From positions 1 through 12,440 of the forward strand of contig CAMNDA010000276.1 of NCBI GenBank assembly GCA_946534745.1: 12,440 nt of DNA, written 5' to 3'. The position numbers were made by a program, and so were the translations under genes. Under the pieces are notes generated by a model, which saw nothing but the letters and a program-made list of their open reading frames with translations, was not told where the DNA came from and made no database searches. This document shows, one piece after another, positions 1-8,125 of this stretch. The first letter of the stretch is position 1, and each line of letters begins with the position of its first letter. The DNA is from an uncultured Verrucomicrobiota bacterium (GTDB lineage: Bacteria > Verrucomicrobiota > Kiritimatiellia > RFP12 > UBA3636).

Positions 1-1037
1 GGGACCAGCGCCGCGCCTGGCTCGAGGAGGCGGAAGCGGCGGCGGGCGTCCCCGCCGCCGAACCCGGGGGGGCGGTGGGCTCGTCCCCCCGTTCGTTGGA
101 GAACCGCTGGTATCGCGTCCGCGTCCGCGAGGACGGCGCGATCCTCTCGATCTTCGACAAGGATCTCGGCCGCGAGCTCCTCGCCGCCCCCGCAAACGTG
201 CTGCACTACACGCGCGACCGCTACGCCTCGTGGAGCGATCCGGCGGCGCTCCGCGCCCGCCGCATCGCCTCCTCGGTGCGCCTCGCGGACGACCGCAAGG
301 CGATCCGGATCGAGAACGTCATCGAGGGAGCCGCCGACCTGATCGACGGCGAGCGCCTGAGGCGCTACGGCCACTACGCCTTCCCGTTCGCGCTGGAGAA
401 CCCGCGCTTCGCCGCGCAGCTGAACGGCCCCGTCGTGGACCCGTTCCGCGACGCCCTCCCGCAGGTCGCCAACTCCTACGCCTGCATCCGCGACTGGTGC
501 GCGGTCGAGGACGGCGCGTGCGGCGTCGCGCTCGTCCAGCCCGACACGTGGGCGATGGAGTTCGGGGGGCAGCACGGCGCCGAAGCCTACGCGCGCGAAA
601 CGGCGCCCGCCTCCGCCGCGATGTGGAGCATCGCCTTCGGCGACGGCCTCCGGTGGCACTGGGCCGAGCCTCCCTCGTTCCGCTTCCGCTACGTTCTCAC
701 CTCCTACGCCGGCTCGTGGCGCGACGCGCGCATCCCCGCCTTCGCCGCCCGCGAGGTCGGCGCGCTCGCGGGCGACCCGGACGTCACGCGCCGCGTCTCG
801 TGCGACGCCCCGAACGTCGAACTCGTCGCGCTCAAGGCGGCCGACGACGGCCGCGGCTTCGTCGCGCGCTTCCGTGAGACCGACGGCCTCGCCGTCCGCG
901 CGACCGTGCGCCAGGACCTCGCCCCCGGCGCGCGCCTCGTTCTGGCCGACCTTCTCGAACGGCCGCGCGCGGAACTCCCCGGCGGCGTGCTCGAAATCGG
1001 GCCGTTCTCCTTCGCGACCGTCCGGATCGAGGCTTGA
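1..1037 (+). CDS. GH38 alpha-mannosidase, C-terminal part (5' partial)
   Basis: The reading frame starting at base 3 is open from the left edge to the TGA at 1035-1037, so this is the last 344 residues of a larger protein whose start lies outside the window. The segment beginning LENRWYRVRV, followed by GAILSIFDKDLGREL, matches the first strands of the GH38 C-terminal beta-sandwich. Further on, the run HYAFPFALENPRF, a stretch around DALPQVANSYACIRDW, and the final NVELVALKAADDGRGFVARF with FSFATVRIEA are all typical of this domain in bacterial alpha-mannosidases. The family hydrolyses alpha-mannosides with a zinc-dependent N-terminal catalytic domain; that domain and its nucleophile are not in view, so activity cannot be judged. 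No frameshift is visible. An internal GTG at 75 is not a plausible start because homologous sequence continues through it. Linkage specificity cannot be read from this part. Confidence 0.82.
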   Translation, partial: DQRRAWLEEAEAAAGVPAAEPGGAVGSSPRSLENRWYRVRVREDGAILSIFDKDLGRELLAAPANVLHYTRDRYASWSDPAALRARRIASSVRLADDRKAIRIENVIEGAADLIDGERLRRYGHYAFPFALENPRFAAQLNGPVVDPFRDALPQVANSYACIRDWCAVEDGACGVALVQPDTWAMEFGGQHGAEAYARETAPASAAMWSIAFGDGLRWHWAEPPSFRFRYVLTSYAGSWRDARIPAFAAREVGALAGDPDVTRRVSCDAPNVELVALKAADDGRGFVARFRETDGLAVRATVRQDLAPGARLVLADLLERPRAELPGGVLEIGPFSFATVRIEA

Positions 1038-1152
1038 AACCACCATGTCCGGAACCGGATGGACGCGGACCGGCATTCGCGATCCCCGCCACCGTAGCCC
1101 GAGCAGGGAGGAGATCGAGCCGAGACCGGGCGCCGAAAAAAAGTGGGGAATG

Positions 1153-1161
1153 TCCAGTGGA
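1153..1161. promoter_or_regulatory. palindrome TCCAGTGGA, possible operator
   Basis: This is a nine-base inverted repeat with four-base arms, ending eight bases before the -35 box at 1170. It matters mainly because a similar core recurs at 12385-12400 in the same position relative to the other transcription unit; alone it could be chance. Confidence 0.25.
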
Positions 1162-1169
1162 ACGCAGCC

Positions 1170-1198
1170 TTGAACTGCGCGCGCGTTTGGTGTACAAT
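1170..1198 (+). promoter_or_regulatory. sigma70-like promoter for the secreted zinc-motif gene
   Basis: TTGAAC at 1170-1175 and TACAAT at 1193-1198 are separated by exactly 17 bp, the preferred spacing. The -10 box matches the TATAAT consensus at 5 of 6 positions and the -35 box matches TTGACA at 4 of 6. Transcription would begin near 1205, giving a leader of about 30 nt before the ATG at 1237. This is the best promoter candidate in the window and suggests the two genes at 1237-4472 are transcribed independently of the upstream mannosidase. Confidence 0.6.
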
Positions 1199-1236
1199 CA
1201 TGGCGTTCCCGATTCACCCGCCCCTTCCCCCATTCC

Positions 1237-2220
1237 ATGAAAAGCACCGTCCTCCTCGCCGCCCTGGCGGCGGCCTCCGCCTTCGGAGCCGCCACCGAAA
1301 CCGAGACCTTCTCCTGGAAGGACTGCCCCGACAACGTGAAGGGCTACGCGATCCAGGACTTTCTGGAGCTGGTCGAGAAGAACGACTTCGTCGCCTACAG
1401 CCTCCAGCCCGGGAAGTTCTCCGGCGTCTGCTCGCGGCTCGACGCGACGGCCATGGAGCGCGACCTGGTGCTCGAGGAGGCCGAGCGCGTGGACCGCGAG
1501 AACGCACGGCGCATCGCCGAGGCGAAACGGAAGGCCGGCGGCGCCGGCGCGCCGGATCCGCGCGTGGCCGCGTCGAGCCGCTTCTCCTTCTCGCTGGAGA
1601 GGCTCCTCTCGCCCGAGCGCGAGATCTGGATCGTCCACCGCCTCGAGTTCATCGAGGGGCGAGAGGACGCCGACGAGCTGGAGGAGGGGGCGAAGGCCGT
1701 CGTCTCCTTCGAGGGGACGGACCGGGAGGGCCGGCTCGTGGACGGGCAGCGACTGAAGGGGCTGCTCCTGCCGACCGGCATCTTCACCGTGACGAACGTA
1801 CACTGGACGGCCGCCTCCGGGGGCGACGAGGAGCCCGTGCGGGAGATCGACCGCCTCCGCCGCTTCGAATGGGTCGGCGACGGCAGCGCCGCGATCCACG
1901 TCGAGGCCCCGAAGGTCGAGCTCGAGACCCCCCTGCCGGTCTACTTCCGCACCTACGGGATCGGATACCTCAACGCCCCCACGATACTCCCCCTGTGGAT
2001 CCGCGCCAAGGGCGGGCGGTTCGAGGTGACGCGCAACTTCCGCAAGACGTGCGAGCGGTGCGGCGGCAAGGGGAAGTGGATCGAGTGGAAGAAGACGGTC
2101 CAGAGCCTCGTCTCGTGCCCCGCGTGCGCCGGTTCGGGCGTCGTCGGCGTCGAAAAGACCTACGTGATCCTCGACGGGCCGCCCGGAGCGAAGCGTTCCT
2201 CCGCCGTTTCGTTCGAATAG
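1237..2220 (+). CDS. predicted secreted protein with DnaJ-type CxxCxGxG zinc motifs
   Basis: This is a 327-residue protein of unknown function. Residues 1-18 form a Sec-type signal peptide (one Lys, an Ala/Leu-rich core, likely cleavage after AFGA), so the mature protein should be exported. Residues about 72-100 are rich in Glu, Arg and Ala and could form a helix or short coiled coil. Near the C-terminus are CERCGGKG (272-279) and CPACAGSG (294-301), two CxxCxGxG repeats spaced like one zinc-binding pair of the DnaJ cysteine-rich domain; DnaJ itself has four repeats and is cytoplasmic, and no J domain is present. Zinc binding is inferred. The ATG at 1237 is chosen because the signal peptide begins there; no Shine-Dalgarno sequence precedes it. 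Only 11 bases separate its stop from the next start, so it probably forms an operon with the pseudopilin-like gene and may serve its assembly or folding. Confidence 0.75.
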   Translation: MKSTVLLAALAAASAFGAATETETFSWKDCPDNVKGYAIQDFLELVEKNDFVAYSLQPGKFSGVCSRLDATAMERDLVLEEAERVDRENARRIAEAKRKAGGAGAPDPRVAASSRFSFSLERLLSPEREIWIVHRLEFIEGREDADELEEGAKAVVSFEGTDREGRLVDGQRLKGLLLPTGIFTVTNVHWTAASGGDEEPVREIDRLRRFEWVGDGSAAIHVEAPKVELETPLPVYFRTYGIGYLNAPTILPLWIRAKGGRFEVTRNFRKTCERCGGKGKWIEWKKTVQSLVSCPACAGSGVVGVEKTYVILDGPPGAKRSSAVSFE

Positions 2221-2231
2221 CGCCTCCCGCC

Positions 2232-4472
2232 GTGCCGCCGGACCGCCGCCCCTCCCGCCGCAGACGGCGCGCCTCCCGCGCGCCGCGCGGCGGCGTCGTC
2301 CTGGCGGTGGTCCTCATGCTGCTCCTTGCGATCTGCTTCGCCTCCGGATTGCTTTCGCGGTTCGCGGTCCGGAGCTCGGCGCTCGCGCGGCGGACGCTCG
2401 TCGTGCAGCGGGCCTTCGTCGCGGCCGAGGCCGGGCTCGGCTACGGAGTGATGTCCGTGCGGGCCCTGCTCGCGGACGGCGGCATCCAGGGCTTCAACAT
2501 CGGCCGCTACCGCATCGCCCAGCCCGAATCGCCGGACCCGGACCTCGAGCTGCGGCTCCTCATCGTGCCGCTTTCCGGATCGTTCCACGCCGGCGCCTCG
2601 ACGACCGGGCGCCAGGAGATCGAGATCGTCGCCGGCGCGCGAGACCCGGAGACCGGCATCGCCTGCGTTCTGCGCGAGGTTCTCACCGTGCAGTGGACCT
2701 CTCTCGGCGACTACGCCGCGTTCTACGAGGGCGACCTGGAAGTCCACCCGGGGGCGACGATGTCCTTCGCCGGCCGGGTCCACTCCAACGGCAGCGTCTA
2801 CGCGGGCGGAAACGTCGTATTCGGCCGCAACATCTCCTGCGCCGGCGCCTTCTACAACCGCCGCAAGGAGACCGGGGCCCGCAACGGAACCGGCGTCCAG
2901 GTCCGTTTCGGGGACGACGAGCGGCTCGATGCCTCCGAAAAGGATTCGCTCGCCCTCGTGAACACCTACGACTCCGCCTCGGAGAGCTACGTCGACTCCG
3001 AACTCGGCCACCTGTGGCTTTCCCGCTCCTCGCTCCGCTACGGCGGAGCCGTCCAGACCGGCGACCACGGCATCCGGCCCCTCAAGCCGCCGATCAGCGT
3101 CGAGGACGACAACCGCTCGATCATCGAGCGCCCCCTCTCCCCGGTCGACATCGACTACAAGGAAAGCACCGAGTCGCAGAAGTTCGCCAACAAGGCCGCG
3201 CTGCGCCTCCGCGTCTACCCCGACGGCTCCTACGTCCTGCGCGACCGCGCCGGCAACGACCTCACCTCCCGCCTCAGGCGCGCCGCGCTCGCGACGGGCT
3301 GGACAGACGACGGCCGCGTCTACCACGACAAGGACTACTCCACCGGCGCCTACCGCTTCGCGACCGCGACCGGCGAGAACGGCGCCCCCGTCTCGCTCGC
3401 CGGCGGCATCCAGACCGACAACGCCTTCTACGACCAGCGCGAGTGCGCGGCGATGCAGGCCACCGACCTCTACCTCGACCAGATCCTCGGAGACCCCGTC
3501 CTGCGCACCGTCCTGCAGAACGCCCCGGGCGGCGACAGCGGCCTGGACAAGATCCTCTACGTCGAGATGGACGAGCCCCTCGGCCACCCCGTCGTCACCG
3601 AGCGCACCGAGAAGGTCAAGACCGGCGAGCGCTGGGTCGAGGAATACACCACCGACCCCGTCTACGCCTACGACTACACCGACTACGGCACCGACCGCTA
3701 CGGACGCAAGGTCTACCGCTACTACGACCCCGTGACGCGCCGCTGGCGCACCACCACCTCGCCGATCGTCGCCATTCCGGGCGAGACCGTCCCGGGCCAC
3801 TACGAGGACGTCTTCGAGGACGCCGTCGTCGCCGAAACGAACTTCGTCCCCGTCCGCCCCTGCGTCCGCATCCGCAACGCCGCCAGCCTCGGCGGCCTGG
3901 ACCTGAGCATCGTCTCCTCGCGCCCCGTCTACATCGAGGGATCCTTCAACACCGACGGCTCCTCGGGCTGGGCCGGCCAGGCGCCCTCGAGCAGCGCCCT
4001 CGTCGCGGGCGACGCCGTCACCGTCCTCTCGCGCAACTGGCACGACGCCTGGTGCCTCCCCGACTGGGCGGGCTACCGCACCGGCGGCGCCTCCGCCCTC
4101 GGCCGCACCGTCTACCCCCTCTCCAGGCGGACGCCCTCCGAGACCACGGTGAACGCCGTCTTGATGACCGGCATCGTCCCGACCGCCGGCTCCTCCTACT
4201 CCGGCGGCCTGGAGAACGTCTTCCGCTTCCTGGAGGACTGGCGCGGACTGAACTGCATCTTCAACGGCTCGATCATCTGCATGTGGAACAGCGAGGAGTC
4301 GGCCGCGCAATGGCCGGGCACCGACGTCGTCTACAGCCCGCCCAACCGCAAGTGGGGCTACTCCCGGATGGAGCCGCCGGGAATCCCGAACCTCTTCGAC
4401 GTCCGCGAGACCGAATGGTCGCGCCTCGCCTGGGGCGACGTCGACTGGGATTCCGCCGAATGGGAGCCGTAG
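2232..4472 (+). CDS. PilX/GspK-like pseudopilin with large C-terminal domain
   Basis: This is a 746-residue protein with a very basic N-terminus (Arg-rich, residues 5-19), a glycine pair at 20-21 and then the hydrophobic helix VVLAVVLMLLLAICFASGLL, followed by AFVAAEAGL at 61-69. This layout is characteristic of PilX/GspK-type minor pilins processed by prepilin peptidase; the Glu at mature position 5 of major pilins is absent. Residues about 160-205 (GRVHSNGSVYAGGNVVFGRN) and 630-705 (TTVNAVLMTGIVPT, YSGGLENVFRFLEDW, NGSIICM, YSPPNRKWGY) match a C-terminal region I recall from uncharacterised pilin-like proteins of Planctomycetota and Verrucomicrobiota. Residues about 454-532 form an unusual Tyr-rich insertion. 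The GTG at 2232 is chosen because it lies just before the leader; the next in-frame Met falls inside the membrane helix. No ribosome-binding site is evident. It probably sits in the cell envelope as a minor component of a type II secretion or type IV pilus-like system, none of whose other genes are here. Confidence 0.75.
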   Translation: MPPDRRPSRRRRRASRAPRGGVVLAVVLMLLLAICFASGLLSRFAVRSSALARRTLVVQRAFVAAEAGLGYGVMSVRALLADGGIQGFNIGRYRIAQPESPDPDLELRLLIVPLSGSFHAGASTTGRQEIEIVAGARDPETGIACVLREVLTVQWTSLGDYAAFYEGDLEVHPGATMSFAGRVHSNGSVYAGGNVVFGRNISCAGAFYNRRKETGARNGTGVQVRFGDDERLDASEKDSLALVNTYDSASESYVDSELGHLWLSRSSLRYGGAVQTGDHGIRPLKPPISVEDDNRSIIERPLSPVDIDYKESTESQKFANKAALRLRVYPDGSYVLRDRAGNDLTSRLRRAALATGWTDDGRVYHDKDYSTGAYRFATATGENGAPVSLAGGIQTDNAFYDQRECAAMQATDLYLDQILGDPVLRTVLQNAPGGDSGLDKILYVEMDEPLGHPVVTERTEKVKTGERWVEEYTTDPVYAYDYTDYGTDRYGRKVYRYYDPVTRRWRTTTSPIVAIPGETVPGHYEDVFEDAVVAETNFVPVRPCVRIRNAASLGGLDLSIVSSRPVYIEGSFNTDGSSGWAGQAPSSSALVAGDAVTVLSRNWHDAWCLPDWAGYRTGGASALGRTVYPLSRRTPSETTVNAVLMTGIVPTAGSSYSGGLENVFRFLEDWRGLNCIFNGSIICMWNSEESAAQWPGTDVVYSPPNRKWGYSRMEPPGIPNLFDVRETEWSRLAWGDVDWDSAEWEP

Positions 4473-4523
4473 GCCCCCCCGATCCCGTCATCGATTCCGC
4501 TCGCGCGAGCCCGCGCCCGCCCG

Positions 4524-7500
4524 TCAGCGCAGCAGGTAGTCGGCGCGGAGGCGCTGGACCTCGAACGCGAAGTCGTGCCAGGCGGGGAGCGCGGTCGCCG
4601 CGAGCTCGTCGACCGTCGCGTCGTCCATGTCCGCCGAGACCCGCGCCGCCGCGGCGTCCAGCCTCTCCACGAGCGGCGCGAGGACGCTCTCGTAGAACCC
4701 GGGGTCGCCGACCTCGGCGTTGCGCCAGATGCCGCACGCGCCCGTCGGTCCCTTCTCGGCCTCGTACGACCGGCGCGCGGCGGCGAGGACGGGACGCAGG
4801 ATGCGGCGGCGCTCGGCGTCCGTGAGCGCGAAGGCGAGGCGCCCCCACGAGGAGCGCCCGTGAATCGTCTTGAGCCCGTTCCACGAGCAGTTGCCCTTGC
4901 GTCCCCAGAACATCGGCTCGAAGTCCCAGACCGAATCCGCCGTCGGGACGCGCGTCGCCCAGGTCGTCCACGGGAACGCCCAGTAGAGGACGACGGACTC
5001 CGCCGTGAAGGCGACCTCCTCGCGGCAGTTCGCGCGGTCGGCCGGGTCGATCTCGCGGTGGCCCGGCTGGCTGTAGACGGGGTTGTAGATCGTGAGCCCG
5101 CCCGGCTGGAAGGAATGCAGGATGCCGTGGTAGGGCGTGTTCGCCCCCGGCGCGAGATAGCCCTCGAGCGAGCCCGCCGACGCGAGGCCCAGAGCGATCT
5201 CGGGCGCCTTCTCGTCGAAGACCTCGAGGCGGAAGTGCAGCCCCCACTCGTCCGCCATCGCCTGCCACTCGGGGACTCGGGCGTAGCCGCCGTTCGCGCC
5301 GGCGTCCACCGCGCCGCGCTGCGTCGCGACGTCCGTCCAGAGGCACGAGGCGTCGCCGCCGTAGCTGCGGTCGAGCTTCTCCGTGCCGGGTTTCGCGGCG
5401 GCCGCGGCGGCGTCCCAGCCGCCGAGGCCGAGAACGGGCACGGGGCTGAAGCGGACGACATAGGTCTTGTCGGGCTTCGGCGTGAAGACGGTGTCGAGGT
5501 AGTCCGCGACGCCGCGGACCTTCGCCTCGTCGTTCGCGCACATCGCGAACGAGCCGAGCCGCTCGAGGCGCTCCTTGCGCTTCTTCGGGTCGATCCCTTC
5601 GCCGAACGCCCGGTCCGCCTCCGCGAGCGCCGCCGCGACCGCCGCCGCGTCCTTCGCGCCGCAGACGGCCTTCGCGAGGCGGAGCAGGTAGACGTCCTCC
5701 GGCTTGTACGCGCAGCGCGGGTCGCCCTTCGCGGCCGTCGCGAGGCCGAGGTCGCAGAACGCGGCGACCGTCTCCGCGTCGCCGGTCTCGAGCCAGGCCG
5801 GGATCGCGTACTGCACGACCTTGAAGGACCACAGGCGGTTCGTGCTGGCGCCGTCCGCCGCGCGCGCCAGTTCGTACTCGCGGCGCAGGCGCGCCCAGTT
5901 GGCGTCATACGCCACGCTCAGCCCCGCGCCGTGGCTGAGCCACTCGTCCGCGGCCGCCGCCGCGCCGAGGACGCGCACCGCCTCCTCCGCGTGCCGGTCG
6001 GCGGCTTCGGGGGCGTTGTCCAGCAGGAACCTCCACGCGTCGAGGAATCGCGCGCGGTCGTTCGCCGCCGCGGCGTCCGCGAGCCCCTCCTCGGCGAGCG
6101 CGACGGCCTCCCGCGAACGCTCGGCGGAGCGCCCGAACAGCACCTTCGCGGCCTCGGTCTTGAAGCCGCCGCTCCGAAGGACGTCGATCTGCTCCTCGAC
6201 GCGGTAGCGCTTGGCGTAGTAGTCCGCGAGCGCCTTCGGGTCGGCCGGCGCGGGCTCCTCCTCCGCGGGCGGGTAGGGCTTGCGCTCGACGCCGGGCCGC
6301 TTCGCGGCGGCGATCGTGAGGTCCGCCTGGTCTCCCAGCGCGGCGCGCAGCCGCTCGATGAAGCAGACCATCTCGCCGCGCGCGGCGTTGAGGTCGCCCG
6401 TCTTCGCGTCGAAGCGCGCGAGCAGCACCTTCGCCTTGCCGGCGAGGTAGCGCAGCTCGATGTCGCCGGACTTCTCCGCCTCTCGCGCGAGCGCCATCAG
6501 GAGCGTCGCGTAGCGGATGTCGTCGACGCCCTCGCGGAAGCCTTCCCACTGCAGCGTGTCGATCACGCCGTCCGCCGTGCCGTAGGCGTAGACCATCGGC
6601 TTGTAGGTCTCGGAGTCGTCGTTCCAGGGGCCGAGGTGGTGGGCGTAGTTGCAGAGGGCGGAATAGCCGCTGAGCCAGGCGCCGAGTCCGTTCTGGCGGC
6701 GGCTCAGCTCCGGGTCCTCCGCGCCGACGTGCTGATCGGCGTACCACGCGCTGTAGGTTCCCGTGCCGATCTTGTTCCAGACGTTCGGCGCGGTGGGGTC
6801 GGTCGGCTTGCGGGAGGCGTTGTGCCAGTTCCAGCGGTAGCCGGCGAGGTCGAAGATGTGGTCGTGCGAGGCGATGATGAACTTCAGGCCCGCGGCCTGG
6901 TAGGCGTCGAAGATCGCCCGGTTGTCGGGGAAGAACGACGTCCCCGGCTCGTCGCCGTAGCCGCCGTACACGTCGTGGTGGCCGTAGGTGCGGTCGTAGT
7001 AGTCGGCGATGCGCTCCGCGCGCGTCCGGGACGCCGCGGCGTCGCGCTCCTTCCAGACGAAGTCGACGCCGCCGACGAAGACGTCCGTCCGCATCCCGAC
7101 CTTCTTCATGACGGCGATCGTGCGCTCGGCCTCGGCCGAGGCCGTCGCGCCCGGGATCCACTTCATGTCCTGGCCGTGCGCGACGGCGTCCGCGAGGATC
7201 GCCTCCATCTGCCGCCACATGAGCTCCTCGTCGCCGCCGTTGAGCGCGAGGATCTGTCCGCGGTTGATGTAGTCGTAGAAGCAGACGCGGAAGTCCATCC
7301 CGGGATCGGCGTAGGCCATCGGCCTCGGGAGCTCGAAGTCGAGGACCCGGATGGAGACGGGAACGGAGAACGACCCGAACCCGATCTCGCCGCGGTAGGT
7401 TCCGGCGGGCGTGCCGGGCGCGACATGCGCCGTGAGGAAGAACTGCTTGCTGACGCCCTTCTCCAGCGAGACGGGCCGGATCGTCTTCGCGTCGGCGAAG

Positions 7501-8075
7501 CCGGGGCGCATCGACGGGAAGGCGGTCGTCGGGACGAAATGGTCGTAGTAGCGCCCGTTCAGGAGCCGCGGCGGATTGAGCCACCACTCGGACGTCGTCC
7601 CGTCCGGCCCCGTGATCCGGGCGTAGTTCGCCTCCTTCGCCGTGTCGACGCGGACGAGGTCCTCGTCGTGCAGCAGCAGCTCGGGGCAGAGCTTGAAGCC
7701 CGTGTCGGCGAAGTAGCTGAACCACCCGTTCTTGTTCTGGTACCAGACCTTGACGACCGTGAGGTCCAGCGCGTCCGCGGGGAAGACATCGCCCTTTTCG
7801 CTCACGAACCGTCCGACGACGGGCTGCACCTTGCCGAGGTCCTCGTCGGCGCGGACGACGAACGAGCCCGGCTCGTATTCGCCGCGGGCGGCGACGATGC
7901 GGACAGTGCCGCCCTCCTTGCCGTCGGCGGGAATCGCGTCCGGCAGGCGCTGGACATTGCTCATCGCCGGCACAGTCCACCACGTCGCGCCAGCCCGGCA
8001 CGGAAGCGCCGCGCTCATGGAAAGCGCCGCGGCGACCGCGGCGGAAAGGAAGATTGTCCGTTTCATGCGTTTCAT
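4524..8075 (-). CDS. GH123-like (DUF4091-type) secreted glycoside hydrolase
   Basis: This is a 1183-residue protein counted from the ATG at 8075. MKRMKRTIFLSAAVAAALS begins a Sec signal peptide ending around CRAGA. Residues about 40-245 form a beta-rich N-terminal region ending PAGTYRGEI, as in GH123 N-terminal domains. Residues about 250-560 look like the catalytic barrel: GGYGDEP places an adjacent Asp-Glu pair at 375-376, where GH123 N-acetylgalactosaminidases carry their catalytic pair, and WEGFREGVDDIRYATLL at about 510-526 is the usual DUF4091 ending. Residues about 615-870 are helical and Ala/Glu-rich, possibly TPR-like. Residues about 870-1160 (DASCLWTD, FEPMFWGRKGNCSWNG) suggest a carbohydrate-binding module, perhaps CBM9-like. 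Typical GH123 enzymes are roughly half this length. An in-frame GTG at 8127-8129 would add 18 residues and overlap the stop of the small upstream gene; I prefer the ATG because it starts directly at the signal peptide. Substrate is not established. Confidence 0.75.
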   Translation of the reverse strand: MKRMKRTIFLSAAVAAALSMSAALPCRAGATWWTVPAMSNVQRLPDAIPADGKEGGTVRIVAARGEYEPGSFVVRADEDLGKVQPVVGRFVSEKGDVFPADALDLTVVKVWYQNKNGWFSYFADTGFKLCPELLLHDEDLVRVDTAKEANYARITGPDGTTSEWWLNPPRLLNGRYYDHFVPTTAFPSMRPGFADAKTIRPVSLEKGVSKQFFLTAHVAPGTPAGTYRGEIGFGSFSVPVSIRVLDFELPRPMAYADPGMDFRVCFYDYINRGQILALNGGDEELMWRQMEAILADAVAHGQDMKWIPGATASAEAERTIAVMKKVGMRTDVFVGGVDFVWKERDAAASRTRAERIADYYDRTYGHHDVYGGYGDEPGTSFFPDNRAIFDAYQAAGLKFIIASHDHIFDLAGYRWNWHNASRKPTDPTAPNVWNKIGTGTYSAWYADQHVGAEDPELSRRQNGLGAWLSGYSALCNYAHHLGPWNDDSETYKPMVYAYGTADGVIDTLQWEGFREGVDDIRYATLLMALAREAEKSGDIELRYLAGKAKVLLARFDAKTGDLNAARGEMVCFIERLRAALGDQADLTIAAAKRPGVERKPYPPAEEEPAPADPKALADYYAKRYRVEEQIDVLRSGGFKTEAAKVLFGRSAERSREAVALAEEGLADAAAANDRARFLDAWRFLLDNAPEAADRHAEEAVRVLGAAAAADEWLSHGAGLSVAYDANWARLRREYELARAADGASTNRLWSFKVVQYAIPAWLETGDAETVAAFCDLGLATAAKGDPRCAYKPEDVYLLRLAKAVCGAKDAAAVAAALAEADRAFGEGIDPKKRKERLERLGSFAMCANDEAKVRGVADYLDTVFTPKPDKTYVVRFSPVPVLGLGGWDAAAAAAKPGTEKLDRSYGGDASCLWTDVATQRGAVDAGANGGYARVPEWQAMADEWGLHFRLEVFDEKAPEIALGLASAGSLEGYLAPGANTPYHGILHSFQPGGLTIYNPVYSQPGHREIDPADRANCREEVAFTAESVVLYWAFPWTTWATRVPTADSVWDFEPMFWGRKGNCSWNGLKTIHGRSSWGRLAFALTDAERRRILRPVLAAARRSYEAEKGPTGACGIWRNAEVGDPGFYESVLAPLVERLDAAAARVSADMDDATVDELAATALPAWHDFAFEVQRLRADYLLR

Positions 8076-8125
8076 TCTACCATCCGGCACCCTGCCGGGC
8101 AACGGTCCGAAAGGACAGATGCCCT

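Noticed and set aside
1048..1059. Inverted repeat TCCGGAACCGGA after the GH38 stop, a possible terminator
   Set aside because: Arms of five bases with a two-base centre and no following T-run; too weak to call a terminator.
1137..1143. Run of seven A, read as a T-tract of a minus-strand terminator
   Set aside because: No stable stem lies next to it in the right orientation and no minus-strand gene ends nearby.
1143..2231. Extension of the pseudopilin frame upstream to 1143
   Set aside because: This part overlaps the zinc-motif gene in another frame and reads as Arg-rich nonsense until the leader near 2232.
2160..4310. A 716-codon open frame on the minus strand opposite the pseudopilin gene
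   Set aside because: Gly/Val/Asp-rich translation without a recognisable domain; the plus strand has the coherent PilX-like protein.
4499..4510. Perfect palindrome GCTCGCGCGAGC in the convergent gap, a possible bidirectional terminator
   Set aside because: Only six-base arms with no loop and no T-tract on either side; GC-rich palindromes of this size are expected by chance here.
2693..4825. A 710-codon plus-strand frame overlapping the pseudopilin in another frame
   Set aside because: Almost entirely Arg/Pro/Leu-rich, typical of a frame-shifted reading of GC-rich coding DNA.
5905..8001. A second long minus-strand frame inside the GH123-like gene
   Set aside because: Arg/Pro-rich shadow translation; the domain-bearing frame is the one ending at 4524.
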